Assembly: GCA_030867875.1 (NCBI GenBank)
Contig: JAOWCC010000056.1
Coordinates: 186,001-250,000, forward strand
Direction: 5' to 3'
Length of the DNA: 64,000 nucleotides
From: Actinernus sp. WN-2022
Taxonomy: Eukaryota > Cnidaria > Anthozoa > Actiniaria > Actinernidae
In this document: positions 32,734 through 44,913 of the stretch, piece after piece
Layout of the letters: each line of letters begins with the position of its first letter
Numbering within the stretch: the stretch's first letter is position 1
The notes under the pieces: model-generated
Databases searched by the model: none
Seen by the model: only the letters and a program-made list of their open reading frames with translations
Told to the model about the DNA's origin: nothing
Position numbers and translations under genes: made by a program

Positions 32734-33540
32734 ATGGCTGCAGGGTTTACACCGCCTACAATGAACTGGGATGCGAGCAATGTACCAGATGAGTTCGCTA
32801 CATTTAAACAATATTGCAATCTAGTATTTCAAGGGCCGTTCTCAAAGAAAGGTGCGAGCGAGAAAGCCTCATACATTCTATTATGGATTGGTCGCCCTGG
32901 TGTTGACATTTACAACAGCTGGGGGTGGGAGAATGATGGAGATAAAACTAAACCCGAGATCATTTGGCAAAAGTTTGCCAAACACTTATCTCATAGGCTA
33001 GCAAGATACCAGCTACAGCAAATGAGACAGATGAGTAGCGAGAACGTAGATGATTTTATTAGCAGATGCCGAAATCATGCCGTCAAATGTAAGCTTAGAG
33101 ACCAGCGAGAGATAGACGAGCGCCTAATCGAACAACTTATAATCGGAACTAAGCATAATAAAGTCCAGGAACGAATCCTAGAGAAAGGCGAGGACTTAAC
33201 ACTCGAACAGGCATGCGATTACGCTAGAACCTACGAAGCAACAATTGCACATATGGCGCAGTTAAGCGGCGAAAACCAAAACAGCGTGCATGAAATAAGA
33301 AAATCCGGAAACCGGATGATGAAATGCCGGAACTGCGGAGGTGAACACCAACCACAGAAATGTCCAGCGCACGGTACAGCTTGTAGTTACTGCCGTAAAC
33401 TCAACTATTGGGCCAATGTCTGTCGACTTAAAGCACAAGAAGCGCAAAGTAACACAAACAGCCACACAGAAGCAAATACACACGCGCGCCCTAGACAACA
33501 ACAACCCAGATTTAAATCACAAAACACACAGGGATCCTAA
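32734..33540 (+). CDS. Ty3-type retrotransposon Gag
   Basis: This 268-codon ORF starts MAAGFTPPTMNWDASNVPDE, 140 bp past the LTR. It has a capsid-like helical body (QKFAKHLSHRLARYQLQQMR near residue 90; VDDFISRCRNHAVKC) and a nucleocapsid end. The first zinc knuckle is intact: C-R-N-C-G-G-E-H-Q-P-Q-K-C. In the second, the metal-binding His is replaced by Tyr (C-S-Y-C-R-K-L-N-Y-W-A-N-V-C). Gag packages element RNA in virus-like particles. It is followed 28 bp later by the pol region in another frame. Confidence 0.85.
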   Translation: MAAGFTPPTMNWDASNVPDEFATFKQYCNLVFQGPFSKKGASEKASYILLWIGRPGVDIYNSWGWENDGDKTKPEIIWQKFAKHLSHRLARYQLQQMRQMSSENVDDFISRCRNHAVKCKLRDQREIDERLIEQLIIGTKHNKVQERILEKGEDLTLEQACDYARTYEATIAHMAQLSGENQNSVHEIRKSGNRMMKCRNCGGEHQPQKCPAHGTACSYCRKLNYWANVCRLKAQEAQSNTNSHTEANTHARPRQQQPRFKSQNTQGS

Positions 33541-33567
33541 ACTGACAGACGAGTTCACGCACTTCAT

Positions 33568-36500
33568 ATGGGCGACTACAGCTATGACGACGAGTTAGAC
33601 GAACAGTTCGAAACACTGATTTTCGAATCTATAACCGTAGACAGCATTACACCCGGCCAGACGAAAAAAACTGAAAGAGACGAGGCGTTTGTGACTGTTG
33701 ATGTTGTTTTGCAAGAAGTAAATACACGCAGATATCAGACACTTCTAAAAGCAAAGCTCGACACCGGAGCCCAAGGAAATATACTGCCAATCAGGCTGTA
33801 TCGCAGCATGTTTCCCCAGAACGTCGACGAAGACGGACAACCAAATCCAGACGTACTAAAGAAGTCAAATACAGTCTTGACAGCCTATGGTGGATCACAG
33901 ATAAGGCAACACGGAACATGTGATATCCGATGTGGATATCAGGGTGAGAGTACGATCGCTACCTTTTACGTTACTGAAGCACAAGGACCTGCAATCATTG
34001 GCTTACCTACCTCACTCGAGCTCAAGCTCTTGTCCCTGAACTGTTCTGTAGAGAAGAAAGTAGTAGAACAAAAGAACAACATGCCGCCAATCAACGCTGA
34101 CTTGCAAGCAAACACGGTTAACCCAATCAGGAATAGAGAGCATCTGATTACCCAATACCCCAACTGTTTCGACGGTATAGGTAAATTCCAAGGCGAATAC
34201 CACATCACGCTGGACCCAGCAGTTCCACCTATTATTCACCCGCCCAGACGAGTACCAATAAGCCTCAAAGACGACATCAAGCGTGAGCTAGATGACATGG
34301 TCGCACAGGATATCATAACTAAAGTAAGAGAGGGCGAACCAACTGCCTGGGTAAACAGCCTGGTCTACCGACGGAAACAAAACGGAAGGTTGAGGATCTG
34401 CCTAGTTCCAAAAGACCTGAATGCAGCAATTCAGAGATACCACCAAGTGTCGCCGACCCTTTAAGAAATCCTACCAAAGCTGAACGGCGCAAAGCTATTC
34501 TCCATCGTAGATGCGAGAAGTGGATACTGGAACGTAGTACTAGACCAAGAATCCAGCTATCTAGCGACATTCAACTCACCATTCGATAGATACCGTTTCA
34601 AGCGCATGCCATTTGGGCTAAGGATGTCTCAAGACGTATTCCAGTGAAAGATTGATCAGACATTCGAGGGATGCGAAGGTGTCGTGGGAATAGCAGACGA
34701 CATAGTAGTATATGACAGAACGGAAAAAGAACACGATCGCCACTTGCGTGGAATGATCAAGAGATGCGAAGCAACGGGATTGAAGCTAAACCACGACAGG
34801 TGTTTCATCAAAGAGAAAAGGATCAAGTTCTACGGAATCATCTGCAGCGAGAATGGTGTGCAGCCAGATCCAGCTAAAGTGTCAGCACTCAAGCAAATGA
34901 AGCCCCCAACCGACCGCCGCGAACTTCAAACATTTCTAGGATTGGCCACCTACATGGGACCATTCATCCAGAACCTAAGTACCCTGACAGCGCCCCTGAG
35001 AGAACTCCTGAAGGAAAAAAACAGGTTCGCGTGGATCCCAGATTATCAAGCAGCGTTCGACAAGATCAAAGAATCCATCAGCAAAGAAATCACCCTGAAC
35101 TACTTTGATCCAGCCAAAGAAGTCACACTTCAAGTCGACGCCTCCACCAAAGGCATCAGTGCAGAACTGATTCAAGACGGCAAACCAGTAGCTTTTGCAA
35201 GCAAAGCCCTAACATATGTAGAAACCAGATATGCTAACATCGAAAGAGAGCTTTTAGCCGTGGTATATGGTTGTGATTAATTCATCACTTATCTCTAGAT
35301 CTTCGGTCGCAGCTTCACAGTCGAAAGTGACCATAAACCCCTAGAGCTAGAGAGCATTCACTTAAAGCATCTCACAGCTGCAGCGCCACGTCTTCAGCGA
35401 ATGCTTCTAAGACTACAACCATACGATCTCACTATCAAGTATCTTCCTGGAAAAGATATGTTAATTGCGGATGCACTCTCCCGACTATCGCCAGAGGAAA
35501 AACTCCCCGTGTCCGACATGAATGTACAGATTCATGAGGTGTGTCCACAGTTCAGCAACGAAATGATCCAGAACATCAGAGATAGTATCAGCACAGATAC
35601 AGAGCTAACCGTCCTTAAGGAAACGGTATATGCTGGCTGGCCACAAAACATCAGACAACTACCCACGTTAGCAAGACCTTACTGGTCATATAGGGACGAA
35701 ATTACCATCGAAGACGGAATAATGATGAAGGGTCACCGGATCATCATACCAGCTGCTCTTCACAAGGAGGTGCTTAGAAAGTTAAATGCAGCTCACCAAG
35801 GAGCAGAGAAAACCAAATTGAGAGCAAGATCATCAATATGTTGGAAAGGCTTAAACAACGAAATTGACGAGATTACAAAATAGTGCAGCACGTGCCAGGA
35901 AATGCAAGCAAGCCACCCAAAGTAACCGCTCATTTCAACAGAAGTACCACTCAGATCATGGCACACGATTGGCACAGATCTTTTCTACATGGATAACTCT
36001 GAATATTTGCTAATTGCTGGCTACTATTTTAATTACCCGTTCGAGAGGAAGATCCCTAAAGGACAGAGTAGCAGCAGGACAGTCGTGGAAATGACTAAGC
36101 AGATTTTCAGCGAACAAGGAATACCAAACATTGTAAGATCTGATAACGGTCCACACTTCGAAGGCAGCGCCTACAAAGAATTTGCAAATGAATACGGGTT
36201 CCAGCACGTTACCAGCTCGCCTCACTACCCACGTAGCAATGGATTCATTGAAAGTCAAGTAAAGACAGTAAAATCATTGTTACAAAAGGCAAAGACGACT
36301 CACACGGATCCAAACATGGCTCTTCTATGCTAAGGGCTACACCAATCGACAACAAGCTACCATCGATCACCTTCAGAACTACTGCTTGGCAGACAGGTAC
36401 AAGACAATCTACCCCGTGCAATTCCAAGAGGCAGCAGTAGTGACGAAGTAATCAACAGGCTGGAACAGAGACAAGAAACACAAAGGTAATACCATGATCA

Positions 36501-36810
36501 GCACGTCAAAACTCTACCTGTCCTTCAACAAGGTTAGCATGTAACCATCGAAGATCCAGCAACACACAAGTGGAGACCTGCAGTTGTAAAGGAGAAACTA
36601 GAGGATGTACCAAGATCATACAAAGTTACAACACCGATGGGACGAGATCTACGGCACAACAGAACACACATACGAGAAACAGCGCCTCTACAACACGTCG
36701 ATGATATCCCCAAGGAAGAAGTCGGAAGTCAGATAGCCGACACCACCAATCTGAGAGTAACGACGCACAGTGGCAGGATCATGAAGCCGCCATCCCGTCT
36801 GAACTTGTAA
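33568..36810 (+). pseudogene. Ty3-type retrotransposon Pol, interrupted by stops
   Basis: Domain order: aspartic protease with LDTGAQGN (D-T-G-A at residues 65-68 of the first frame); reverse transcriptase with FSIVDARSGYWNV, FKRMPFGL and the active-site region GIADDIVVYD; RNase H with LQVDASTKGISAELIQDGKP and KYLPGKDMLIADALSRL; integrase zinc-binding HHCC remnant near 35780-35910; integrase core with GTDLFYMDN, VRSDNGPHFEG and GFIESQVK (D,D,E); and a C-terminal tail that stays readable to a TAA at 36808. It is broken by in-frame stops at about 34462 (TAA), 34645 (TGA), 35278 (TAA) and 35881 (TAG), with further frame changes after 36330. The RT-RNaseH-INT order identifies Ty3/gypsy (Metaviridae). 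Not functional. Confidence 0.88.
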
Positions 36811-36928
36811 CGGGTTAGACTTAGCAAACCAATACTGTTCAGTTACCAGACTTGTTGCACATGTATATTCAGAAACATTAGTTCCAGTTAGTACGATATA
36901 TCTTATCCCGTATACGGTTAAGGGGAAG

Positions 36929-37012
36929 TGATGATAATACTTTCATTGAGTCACGTCACGCGCGCTCATTGCGTGACACTTCCCGCCATGCATTGTTGTA
37001 GTTTAGTCTGTC
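36929..37012 (+). repeat. 3' LTR, truncated (84 bp)
   Basis: It begins tgatgataatactttcattg right after a polypurine tract (aaggggaag). It follows the 5' LTR through gtttagtctgtc and then diverges. About half the LTR is missing, so the element's right end has been deleted or replaced and no target-site duplication can be read. Confidence 0.8.
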
Positions 37013-37763
37013 ACAAAACAATGATAAGAATTATACTGTCAGACTCACAATCTCATGTGCTCCACTCGTTAAACTGTATATTAAAACGAGCTCGTTTTTT
37101 AGTACTTTATATGTACATACTTATAATTCATCCTCCGGTTTCTTGTATTATATATTACATATTATATATGTTCAACATATTGACTTTGTAGATGGTCGTA
37201 TAATTGTCATTTTTAGATTAACATGTCATGTTATACGCTATACCATACCAGGCTGGGACATGAGCCAGCGGTTTCCTCGGGCTCAGATATTGCCGCGCCT
37301 GCGGTATAATGTTAGCGGTTAAGCACCATAAAACAAAATAAATACTCATGCAGTGAGGCAGACTGCTGCTTTATATAATGTAGGGACAGTTCTGTGCCTA
37401 TTTTGAGCTTCCATTCAATCTCCTTTGCTTTGTAATCCTCGAGCAGGTCAGACATTATTAACATATATTGTAAGAACTTTGATATAAATGAGTCTCCACG
37501 AACCTGTACAGTGTTTTGAATTTTACGACAGAGAGGGCCAGGTGCAAGGCACGCGTATCTCGAGATTTGTTCTTTATTTAAGGCCAAAGCAAAAGGATAA
37601 GGGCGGAAACTCAAAGGTCTCTTTGTTCTCACAGAAATGTACGAACAACCTCGCGAACTTACCGAAGTCTCTACACGAAAAAACATCGAAATTATACCCT
37701 TCAAGCTCTCGGACTCCCTGTGTGTAATCCCACAATGCACTAAGAACTCATGCCAACAAGAAA
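37013..37763. other. Non-coding; possible promoter-like segment at its right end
   Basis: There is no recognised exon. The stretch 37480-37763 is less AT-rich than its surroundings and has a cccacaatgcac box (37730-37741) resembling part of the ZNF143/Staf core, just before an ATG-donor pair at 37764. Confidence 0.35.
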
Positions 37764-37779
37764 ATGGCGGATGGTGAAG
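37764..37779 (+). CDS. Possible first coding exon (MADGE...)
   Basis: aagaaaATGGCGGATGGTGA ends in G just before a gtatat donor, giving M-A-D-G-E plus a split codon. Purine at -3 and G at +4 make a good initiation context. Such very short first exons are common in animal housekeeping genes, but I could not find exon 2. Chance is a real alternative. Confidence 0.2.
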
Positions 37780-38699
37780 GTATATTTATTGTTTTCTTTC
37801 CATCTATAACTCAAAACTAGATCTCAACATGGCGTCTTTACCATTTATATATAATTGTATCAAAAGTTCAGAGCCTTCGGGAAGAAAATGGAATTGCGAT
37901 ATTACATATTAGAACGCATTAAACAGTGTTTTACTGACATCGAGTCCAGCACTTCTGCTGTAGCAAAGCCTACTACCTCAAACTGACAGATAACTGCGAA
38001 GGGTTTGAACGATCTTACAGGAAATGTATGGGAAATCTTGTAGCTTCAAGGTGAAGAAAACAAACTGCTTGGGAAGAAAATCTGTTCTTCGTTGTAGATC
38101 GGTAATATGGTGAGTGCAACGTTCGATCGCCTTTGATACCTTAATAATTTCGAGTCGAGCTACCAACATTGTACCGACAATAGACGTTTACAGGATATTG
38201 CTACACTGATGTACAAGGTAAAATGCGGACTTGTACCGAGTAGTGTCTCGCACAAGCTTGTTCAAATGTAAAAGTATACGTTACTAGCTTAGAAATTCGA
38301 CATACCTAGGTTTGAAACAGTTAGTTATGGAAATTAAGCATTCAATTGGATACTTATATAGGGCCGTTTAAATGGACAAAACTTAGGCCTAGTCTTAGGA
38401 ATGTGCCCAGTCTAAATTCGTTTAAGTGTAACATAAGAAAGTTAGATTGTTCAAGCTTGTTAGATAATAATTCTTACTGCTACAAATTATGCAGCACATG
38501 ATATAATCAGTTCTTGCATATTTATTTTTTGATTTTATAATATATTTAATTATATTTATAGTAGAATAAAAAAAATGTACATAACTCTAGGTAGGATACA
38601 TCTTTCCTTTTTTATCTTATTTCACTCTATCTTTTGTTAACGTGCCCCTGTTAACTTAGCTAAACACAAAAGTTATTATTATTTTTAAACTACGAGTTT
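37780..38699. other. Non-coding, nothing recognised
   Basis: No exon or repeat border is supported. Confidence 0.4.
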
Positions 38700-39022
38700 A
38701 TCGAACATTCAAAACGAAGTATAATTTCGAAAACTATTTGGATCTTGTCAGAAACATCAAACATAGAATTACGTTCACAAAATTAAGAATAAGCAATCAT
38801 TGCCTTCAAATTGAAAAAGGAAGACACCTTAAACCTTATCTAAAACCAGAAGAACGAATTTGCCCAACGTACAAACAAGAAGTGGAAGACGAAATTCACT
38901 TCCTGCTAAGATGCAAAACTTATCAGACAATCAGGCATGATTTCTTATCCTCCTTAAAAACTCTAACGAAATTAGATAGTAGAAAAAATGACAGAAAAGT
39001 AACTATTTTCGGCAATCATTAA
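38700..39022 (+). pseudogene. LINE C-terminal zinc-binding domain remnant
   Basis: The frame reads KHRITFTKLRISNHCLQIEK, LKPEERICPTYKQEVEDEIH and FLLRCKTYQTIRHDFL. This is the C-terminal module of some non-LTR RTs (zf-RVT-like), usually L-R-x-S-x-H-x-L-x-I-E-x-G-R then C-x-x-C...E-D-E-x-H-F-L-x-x-C. The second cysteine is Tyr here. No RT core adjoins it. Confidence 0.65.
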
Positions 39023-39974
39023 TCCCCCGAGACAAGTCACAATAGTAGCACCAAAAATATGTTGATGATTGTATGAACATGCGATACACCATAATTTCAG
39101 CACAAAATAATGTAAGGTAATATTTATTAATGATAACTGCAGTATATATTACATATTTAGGATTACAGAACAATCTATCCGTGATCATTCACCAACTCTT
39201 TTAAATGTGTTAGCAGTCATCTGATGTACCAATGTAGTAATAGTTTTCGAGCTGTTTTAGTCTGAAATAGGGTCATAAATGTCACATTTTTAGTCTCAGT
39301 CACCTGGAATAGGGTATGATCTTAACAGGGAAGTATGAGACAGCACATTTTCATATATTTCTCTTGTTATGAAATAGAGTACAGGTCTGAAAAGGGTATG
39401 GAAATATTATATTTTAGTCTGCAATAGAGTGAGGGTTTTAGATCCGGGCGGCACACTTCCACCCGAAATTCCTGGGAGTACTTCCCCTCCCCCCCCCCCC
39501 CCCCCCCCCCCCCCCCAACCCCCCCCAAATCAGTCTTCTCCTCTTACAATCTAAATTGCTGAAGAAAAAATTAAAATAAGCCGAGAAAAAGTTGATCAGT
39601 GAATATGCTTGTCAATGGCATTTTAGATCGTTTACAAAGTATTTTCAAATTCGAATTTAGCACGATACAAAATGTGGGAGCGAGATCACTCAAGCGGAGC
39701 ATATGTTCACTTGACAAAGGCTGATTGACAAGTGAAGGTGTCTTCAACCTGGTTGAGGCCCTTTTATAGTGCGGGTCCTTGTTTAAAGCAAGCTCAAGAG
39801 TCACAACTATAAGAAAACTCAATATGGAAATGAGGCATGACATAGATTTTACTGCGCATGTGATAAGCGAAAACTGCTGATATTTTTGCCCTTTGGCCGT
39901 GGGCGTCAGATATCGCACTTCCACATAAGATACTTTCAGTCAAAGGCGACTAACCGACCTTTTAGATGAATCTA
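39023..39974. repeat. Non-coding with poly-C and a duplicated segment
   Basis: It holds the opposite-strand relative of the 9335-9420 repeat (39240-39500) and a C run at 39487-39516. The block tactgcgcatgtgataagcg ... cacataagatactttcagtc (39850-39945) recurs in direct orientation at 41586-41690. Confidence 0.6.
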
Positions 39975-40270
39975 TGTTGATGTAATAATAATAATAATAA
40001 TGCTTTATTTATCGAGGGTAGCACTTAATATCGTACAGATAATATACACGTGGCCCTCAAGATAAAGAAAATAAATAAATAGATGATTATAATAATAACA
40101 GTAACAACTAGGCACTAATAAAGACAGTTTCGAATTACAATAATCATTGGAAGCAGTGAGGTTAACCTGCATAGTATGCGTTCAACTTGAATGAGAATGA
40201 ATCTCTTTAGGCTGCTTGTTTTAGTTCAGTTGGTAGTTTGTTCCATAGAGAAGCAGCGCTTCTCTAAAAT
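39975..40270 (-). pseudogene. LINE 3' end remnant
   Basis: On the minus strand the sequence reads LWNKLPTELKQAA, a stop, then DSFSFKLNAYYAG, the usual 'WNxLP...SF+xxL' tail of CR1/Jockey-group ORF2. It ends in an (aat)n tail near 39985. Only the extreme C-terminus and 3' UTR are left. Confidence 0.65.
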
Positions 40271-41025
40271 ATTAGCAGACTTCGAAACATTACTATTTGA
40301 TAATCAAAATAAATTTCTACAGTAGAGCACGCGCGGTTGTGTATCGAAATTTCTACCATTTTTCTAAAGGTCATTTTGAAATGTTTTCCTTCCTTCGCTT
40401 CAGTTGGATAGAACGTGATCGAGGTATAATTTTTTTAACATCCAAATAATTTATTTTTTTCTCGAAAAATATGTTCTTGTGGTGTCTTATATCCGAGAGT
40501 TTCCGGCGATACCACTGTTACAAAAGCAACATGATTTCTTTCTCATATCATCTGAACATAATGTTGGATCAGTTAAAAAGTACTGAATTGTAGAACTGGA
40601 GGCTGAAGTGAAATCGATCATCGCTCACCGGTCTGAGTAAAATTTAATTTCCGCGCTAGAATTCAAGCAAAACTACGTAATATCGATTCGGCCCCAACTA
40701 GACACATAGCCAGGGACCTAAACATTTCGCAACCACGGCATTATTTCTTATAGGTGTTTAAACACCAAAAGAAAACCAAACAATGAAAATAAATGCTGCA
40801 CTATAAACACTTAAACTTTCCTTTGTTTCTAACGTTTGAACGGTTGTTGATTTCAAGTCCCACTGGCGCTAAGAAAAATTGTTAGGCAGCATTTAGGCAC
40901 TAAACAAAGCGATTGTTTGCGCATTGTACTCGTACCGATCCCAATGGTATTGCTTTCTCAGGAAAAACAAACACACACATGGGGATATATATATATAATT
41001 AGGAGTGTCATCTTTTTTTTGATCG

Positions 41026-41064
<39 letters not shown>

Positions 41065-41264
41065 CTTAATATCTATCATACGAATACTGTATATTTCAGT
41101 TCGCGTAATAATGTAAAGTATAATTTTTAGTTAGTACTTTAATGGTTAGTAATGTAAAGTAATTTTAATACTTTTCATTACACAACCCCACAAGCTCCAA
41201 GCTTTAATATTCATCGTGTTTAAATAAATGCCATCTATCTATCTAATGCAGTTTTAGAAAGATC
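40271..41264. other. Intron with (TA)n microsatellite
   Basis: There is a (TA)n run at 41028-41061 and a shorter one at 40985-40995. No exon is recognised. Confidence 0.4.
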
Positions 41265-41455
41265 GGCAATCGTTTGGAGATGGAAAATAGCATTTACAAA
41301 CAGTTTTGCTATTATTACACTACCGAATGGATCTCGTACAAGTGCATTTAAATAAATGAATTAATATTTTTTGCCACCCAGTACAACCACGTGATTGCAA
41401 GCCTGCAAAAGGCCCGTTTATTTCGATTATTCCCTTCACATGTTACAGTGAATCA
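41265..41455. repeat. Host repeat X, copy 2 (uninterrupted)
   Basis: In reverse orientation this copy runs continuously from the part matching 13625-13721 to the part matching 15598-15662. It lacks the transposon nest found in copy 1 and so serves as its empty site. The joint lies near catttaaataaatg at 41345-41358. Confidence 0.78.
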
Positions 41456-42075
41456 GGAACAAACTATAAATATGAATTAAATTTGAGAATAGTTAGCCTG
41501 CGACAGTTACTGCAACAGATGAATAAATTTAAAATACTGGTGTGCAAATATTGTAAATATGACAAGGTATCCGACAGTCTCGGCTACTGCGCATGAGATA
41601 AGTGAAGCGTATTTTTGCTATTTGACCATGGGCGTCAGATGCCGCACTCTTTTAGAAATAATTCCACATAAGATAATTTCAGTCAAACTACCGCCCTTTC
41701 AGCATCTGTCATTGGTCGTTGAATCTATTTGTTTCAAAGGGGATGACGAAAGAAACTTTAAAATTATATTTTTATGTGCTGTTTATGTACTTAGCTAAGT
41801 GAGCGCTACCAGTGATAAACAAACGATCCGAAAACCAATATTAACGTTCAACGTTATTCAAAGCAACTGACAAAAGACAGTGGAGTCAAGTCAGGCTGAT
41901 AATTTATTTCGATTATTGGAAAGGATACTCTACTAAGAAATAAAGGGTTGCCAGTAAGACATGTTACAGTGAATCATGATGAGCAACAAACTATTAATTA
42001 ACTTTGAGAATAAGTTAGCATGCGACAGTCACTGTAACAGATAATAGATGAAAAAAACTGATATGCACAATATTG
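41430..42075. repeat. Direct repeats ~475 bp apart
   Basis: The block ttatttcgattatt...acatgttacagtgaatca...gcgacagt(t/c)actg(c/t)aacagat is present at about 41430-41523 and again at about 41905-42040, with small insertions in the second copy. Between them lies the 41586-41690 segment shared with 39850-39945. Confidence 0.72.
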
Positions 42076-42225
42076 TGAAGAAGATGCTTAAAAAACCTGA
42101 TGAAAGATTTTCTTTTAAGGATATACATGCATGTATTTTAGTATCGTTAATTTGCATTAAAGGTATATGATGTTATTTTCGTCATAAATAAACAAGATAA
42201 GAGCAACAAATTTAAGATAACAAAC

Positions 42226-42342
42226 CTCGATCCACGTAGACACTCCATTACAGGTTGGACTCGAACCACCAGAAGACGACGTGTGATTGGTTGTAAGTAC
42301 AACAGTAGGCACTTCACTATACGATCTGGAGTACTTCACATC
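42226..42342 (-). CDS. H-type-lectin-like module, first-half exon (A3)
   Basis: This 117 bp phase 0-0 exon has acceptor ataacag and a donor gtttgt. It reads DVKYSRSYSEVPTVVLTTNH, TSSSGGSSPTCNGVSTWIE. The pattern V-x-Y-x-R-x-Y-x-x-x-P-T-V-x-L-x-x-x-H ... W-I-E is the strand-rich start of H-type-lectin-like domains. It joins in phase to the linker exon at 44113. The second half (F-x-x-C-x-R-E) that should follow is not found, and the next recognised exon (21297) needs a phase 1 donor, so at least one 0-to-1 exon is missing. Confidence 0.78.
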
Positions 42343-43834
42343 CTGTTATAGAGAGACAAACAACTTATCCTATATGATTATAGTGTCTCTGTTGTTAAGA
42401 TAGACAAGAGCGCAGCTGAAACAATAAATACGGTACATAATTTCCATAACTCTGTGTGGATATTGTTAAATTAGTATTGGCGAACATGGTTTCGAGTGCA
42501 ATTCGAGATGAATTCGAACGAGTGAAGTACTCAAAGAGTATTAAAATTGCACGAGCCCGAAGGCCGAGTCTGTTTAACAATTCTATTTGACTTGTTAAAA
42601 TTAAAGCTATTATATTTTCATGATTACTTTCCTCCGATGTATAAAACTCGCCACCCAATTCTTTATAATGTATTTCTCTTAATTATGACGTCACCGTTCA
42701 CGTGATCACCCTAAGAAATTGTATAAATGTTGAGGACGTCAAACCCAACAAAACTGTAAGTTTACTTTTAAAATAGTAACTATCAGTAACGTAAGACAAT
42801 AAAACGTTAAATCTTTGCTGGGGGTCTGGCACCAAGGTCAAACCCAGGCCTTAATGTAGTTGAGCAGTTCCAGTGTTTGTATAATATGCCTTATTGCTGG
42901 TTTGCAATCAATCCCCAGAGATTCAGATAACAAAGAATCAAACAGAAATATTTTGGTTTCATGGTTGTTCGAACAAGGAATCTTTTGTTAACGTCAACCA
43001 AGATTGCGGCGATGACGTCACGTGAAAACGAGCAATGCGTGATAATGTCACGCTTTTGTGATCACCACCAAGCCTCACTTTGGTGCGGAGAGGATATGTT
43101 GTGCCAAAGTGAGGCTTGGTTGGCATCAGGTGACATCACCATGCATAAGGCCTTTTGTCAGTTGTTAATATGCCGTGTTTTTTTCTTCGTGTAACTCATA
43201 ATCACCTCTAGTGTCTGATGCTGGTGCCTAAACTTTCACCCTCATGTAATGATTCTTTCCATATACCAGTCTCGCCGATATTTCTACTGATGTTAAATGC
43301 AGACAAGGAGAAAAGGCTTATTGGTGTACCTACATCGCTATTGGTTAAAATTTATTGAGAAAAAACTTAACATAAGGGCTCTTTCCACACCCCGTTTTGA
43401 AAAGTTCGTCATATACAAATTTGCATTGTATTTTCCAGCCTAATTTTTCGTAACGGTGGTTTCTATGGCAACGGTATTACTCGTGGGTTTAAGCAACCAG
43501 TTTCTACAATTCTGTAAAGTTTTATGATTTTTACTTGAAAGGTGGTCAAGAAAACACGAAAAAATGATTTTGCCTCGTTTTCATGTTCAAGCCAAGCCTT
43601 AATACACTTGAGTAACAGATGTCCTGTTATCTTAATTGTTCATCAGTGATTAAAGGAACACAACACCAGAGAGACAATGCGGTTTAAATCTAACATCTTG
43701 CAAGTGCCCGTAACCCCATTTTAGTTTTATTTATTATATGAAAACTGAGGTCGAATGAAAAACAAAAAAATGACATCGGTGCAATCCCTGATTTTTAAAA
43801 TCGTGATTAAAGTATCAGAAATTTTGTTTGATGA
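42343..43834. other. Intron with an inner palindrome
   Basis: The arms ccaagcctcactttggtgc (43068-43086) and gtgccaaagtgaggcttgg (43101-43119) form a hairpin inside a larger inverted block that includes gacgtcacgtgaaaac / ggtgacatcacc. No exon is recognised. Confidence 0.6.
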
Positions 43835-44045
43835 ACTCTGGGGTCTTGGTCGAGTGACGTAAAATCAGGAAAATTCCCTTGTTGTAGTTTCTATTGTTGT
43901 GGATTCCATATCTTACGTCACACACAATGCACTATATACTAGACCAATGCTTCTGATGCGTGTACTGCCGCCGGGTCGCTTTTCGCCTTTTTGAACAGGT
44001 CGTAGACAATCAAGGATTTCTTTCACAGAATTACTCTAAAGACTA
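43835..44045. repeat. Interspersed repeat family B, copy 2 (inverted)
   Basis: It contains gagtgacgtaaaatcagga, tcttacgtca, gcgctt-like ggtcgcttttcgcc, gtagacaatcaaggattt and agaattactctaaa. These are the blocks of 12060-12345 in reverse order and orientation. Confidence 0.6.
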
Positions 44046-44112
44046 TGAGGATTAAAATTAAAAATAAAATAAAATTCGGCTTTAAACATTATATGTAGTA
44101 CAATTTAATTAC

Positions 44113-44223
44113 CTTACAAAATGCACCATTGTATCTCATCGAAGGCTGTCCAGTGTTGGGAAAGAAGCTCATTCCTTTTTCTGTAAATAGTGGACGATGA
44201 ATATCCTCGAAAACCATCCAACT
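44113..44223 (-). CDS. H-type-lectin-like linker exon (C3)
   Basis: This 111 bp phase 0-0 exon has acceptor attctttag and donor gtaatt. The correct frame reads SWMVFEDIHRPLFTEKGMSF and FPNTGQPSMRYNGAFCK. It follows the body exon at 44914 (ending H-Q-D-I-H-V) and precedes the next first-half exon (D-V-K-Y...). The W-M-V-F-E-x-x-H motif and final F-C-K match the linker exon at 56748 (AWFAYEEMIH ... YALCE). A longer open frame in another phase here is a shadow. Confidence 0.78.
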
Positions 44224-44913
44224 CTAAAGAATAATAAAATACGTTCAATTTAAAATTAATCGGATCTTTCTGGCCGTATGTATATTTATCTTTCACCTTT
44301 ATTCTGCTTCTCAAGCATGTTAAGGCATGCTTTAAACTAAAAACGGGGTGGTACATTGTATATTTTAAGAAACGATTTTGTGTTTCTCTGATTACACTTG
44401 TGGTTGACTTTAAAGATCAGTTCGGAATGGTTGATCCTGATAGACTGTTAACGCGAAAATATAGAAAACAGGTCACGTGACCTATTCTTGGAACCATTTA
44501 GTTTTCGCCATTTATATCCTCTTCAGTGATAACAAGTCAACCATTACAGACACAGTCTCATTTCCTATAACAAGCTCAACAATTCGAACCGGCGAAAATC
44601 TGAAACAAAACAATGCCTTCCGCCACCCCATTTTGATTTCTTTGTTTTATCAGCCTTAAGGTCACGTGACCTTCAAAACACCAAAATACCGATCCTTAAT
44701 TATTAAGATACACGATTACCGTATTATTCCAAAGTTATAGGGTATTTCATACATAAATGACAGAGATAGCAAATTTTCAATGTTTTATCAGAACTGCTCA
44801 AAAACCATGCCTTAACAGGCTTGATTTGTTGTTATTAGGATGGGTTTCTTCTCTCTATATACTTATATATAGATATATAAACTAAAACTGGTAGCTTTCA
44901 AAGTGTTAATTAC
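44224..44913. other. Intron with two AGGTCACGTGACCT palindromes
   Basis: aggtcacgtgacct occurs at 44471-44484 and again at 44659-44672, about 190 bp apart. The core cacgtg is an E-box, and the flanks resemble nuclear-receptor half-sites. They may instead be the ends of a small repeat. Confidence 0.5.

Noticed and set aside
37312..37740. 142-codon minus-strand ORF
   Set aside because: No domain recognised, no convincing splice sites, and not in phase with lectin exons. It may hold a short real start ([15 protein letters not shown]...) but this cannot be supported.
44114..44356. 80-codon minus-strand ORF (…LDGFRGYSSSTIYRK…)
   Set aside because: It is a shadow frame of the linker exon at 44113-44223, whose correct phase reads SWMVFEDIH... 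and joins its neighbours.
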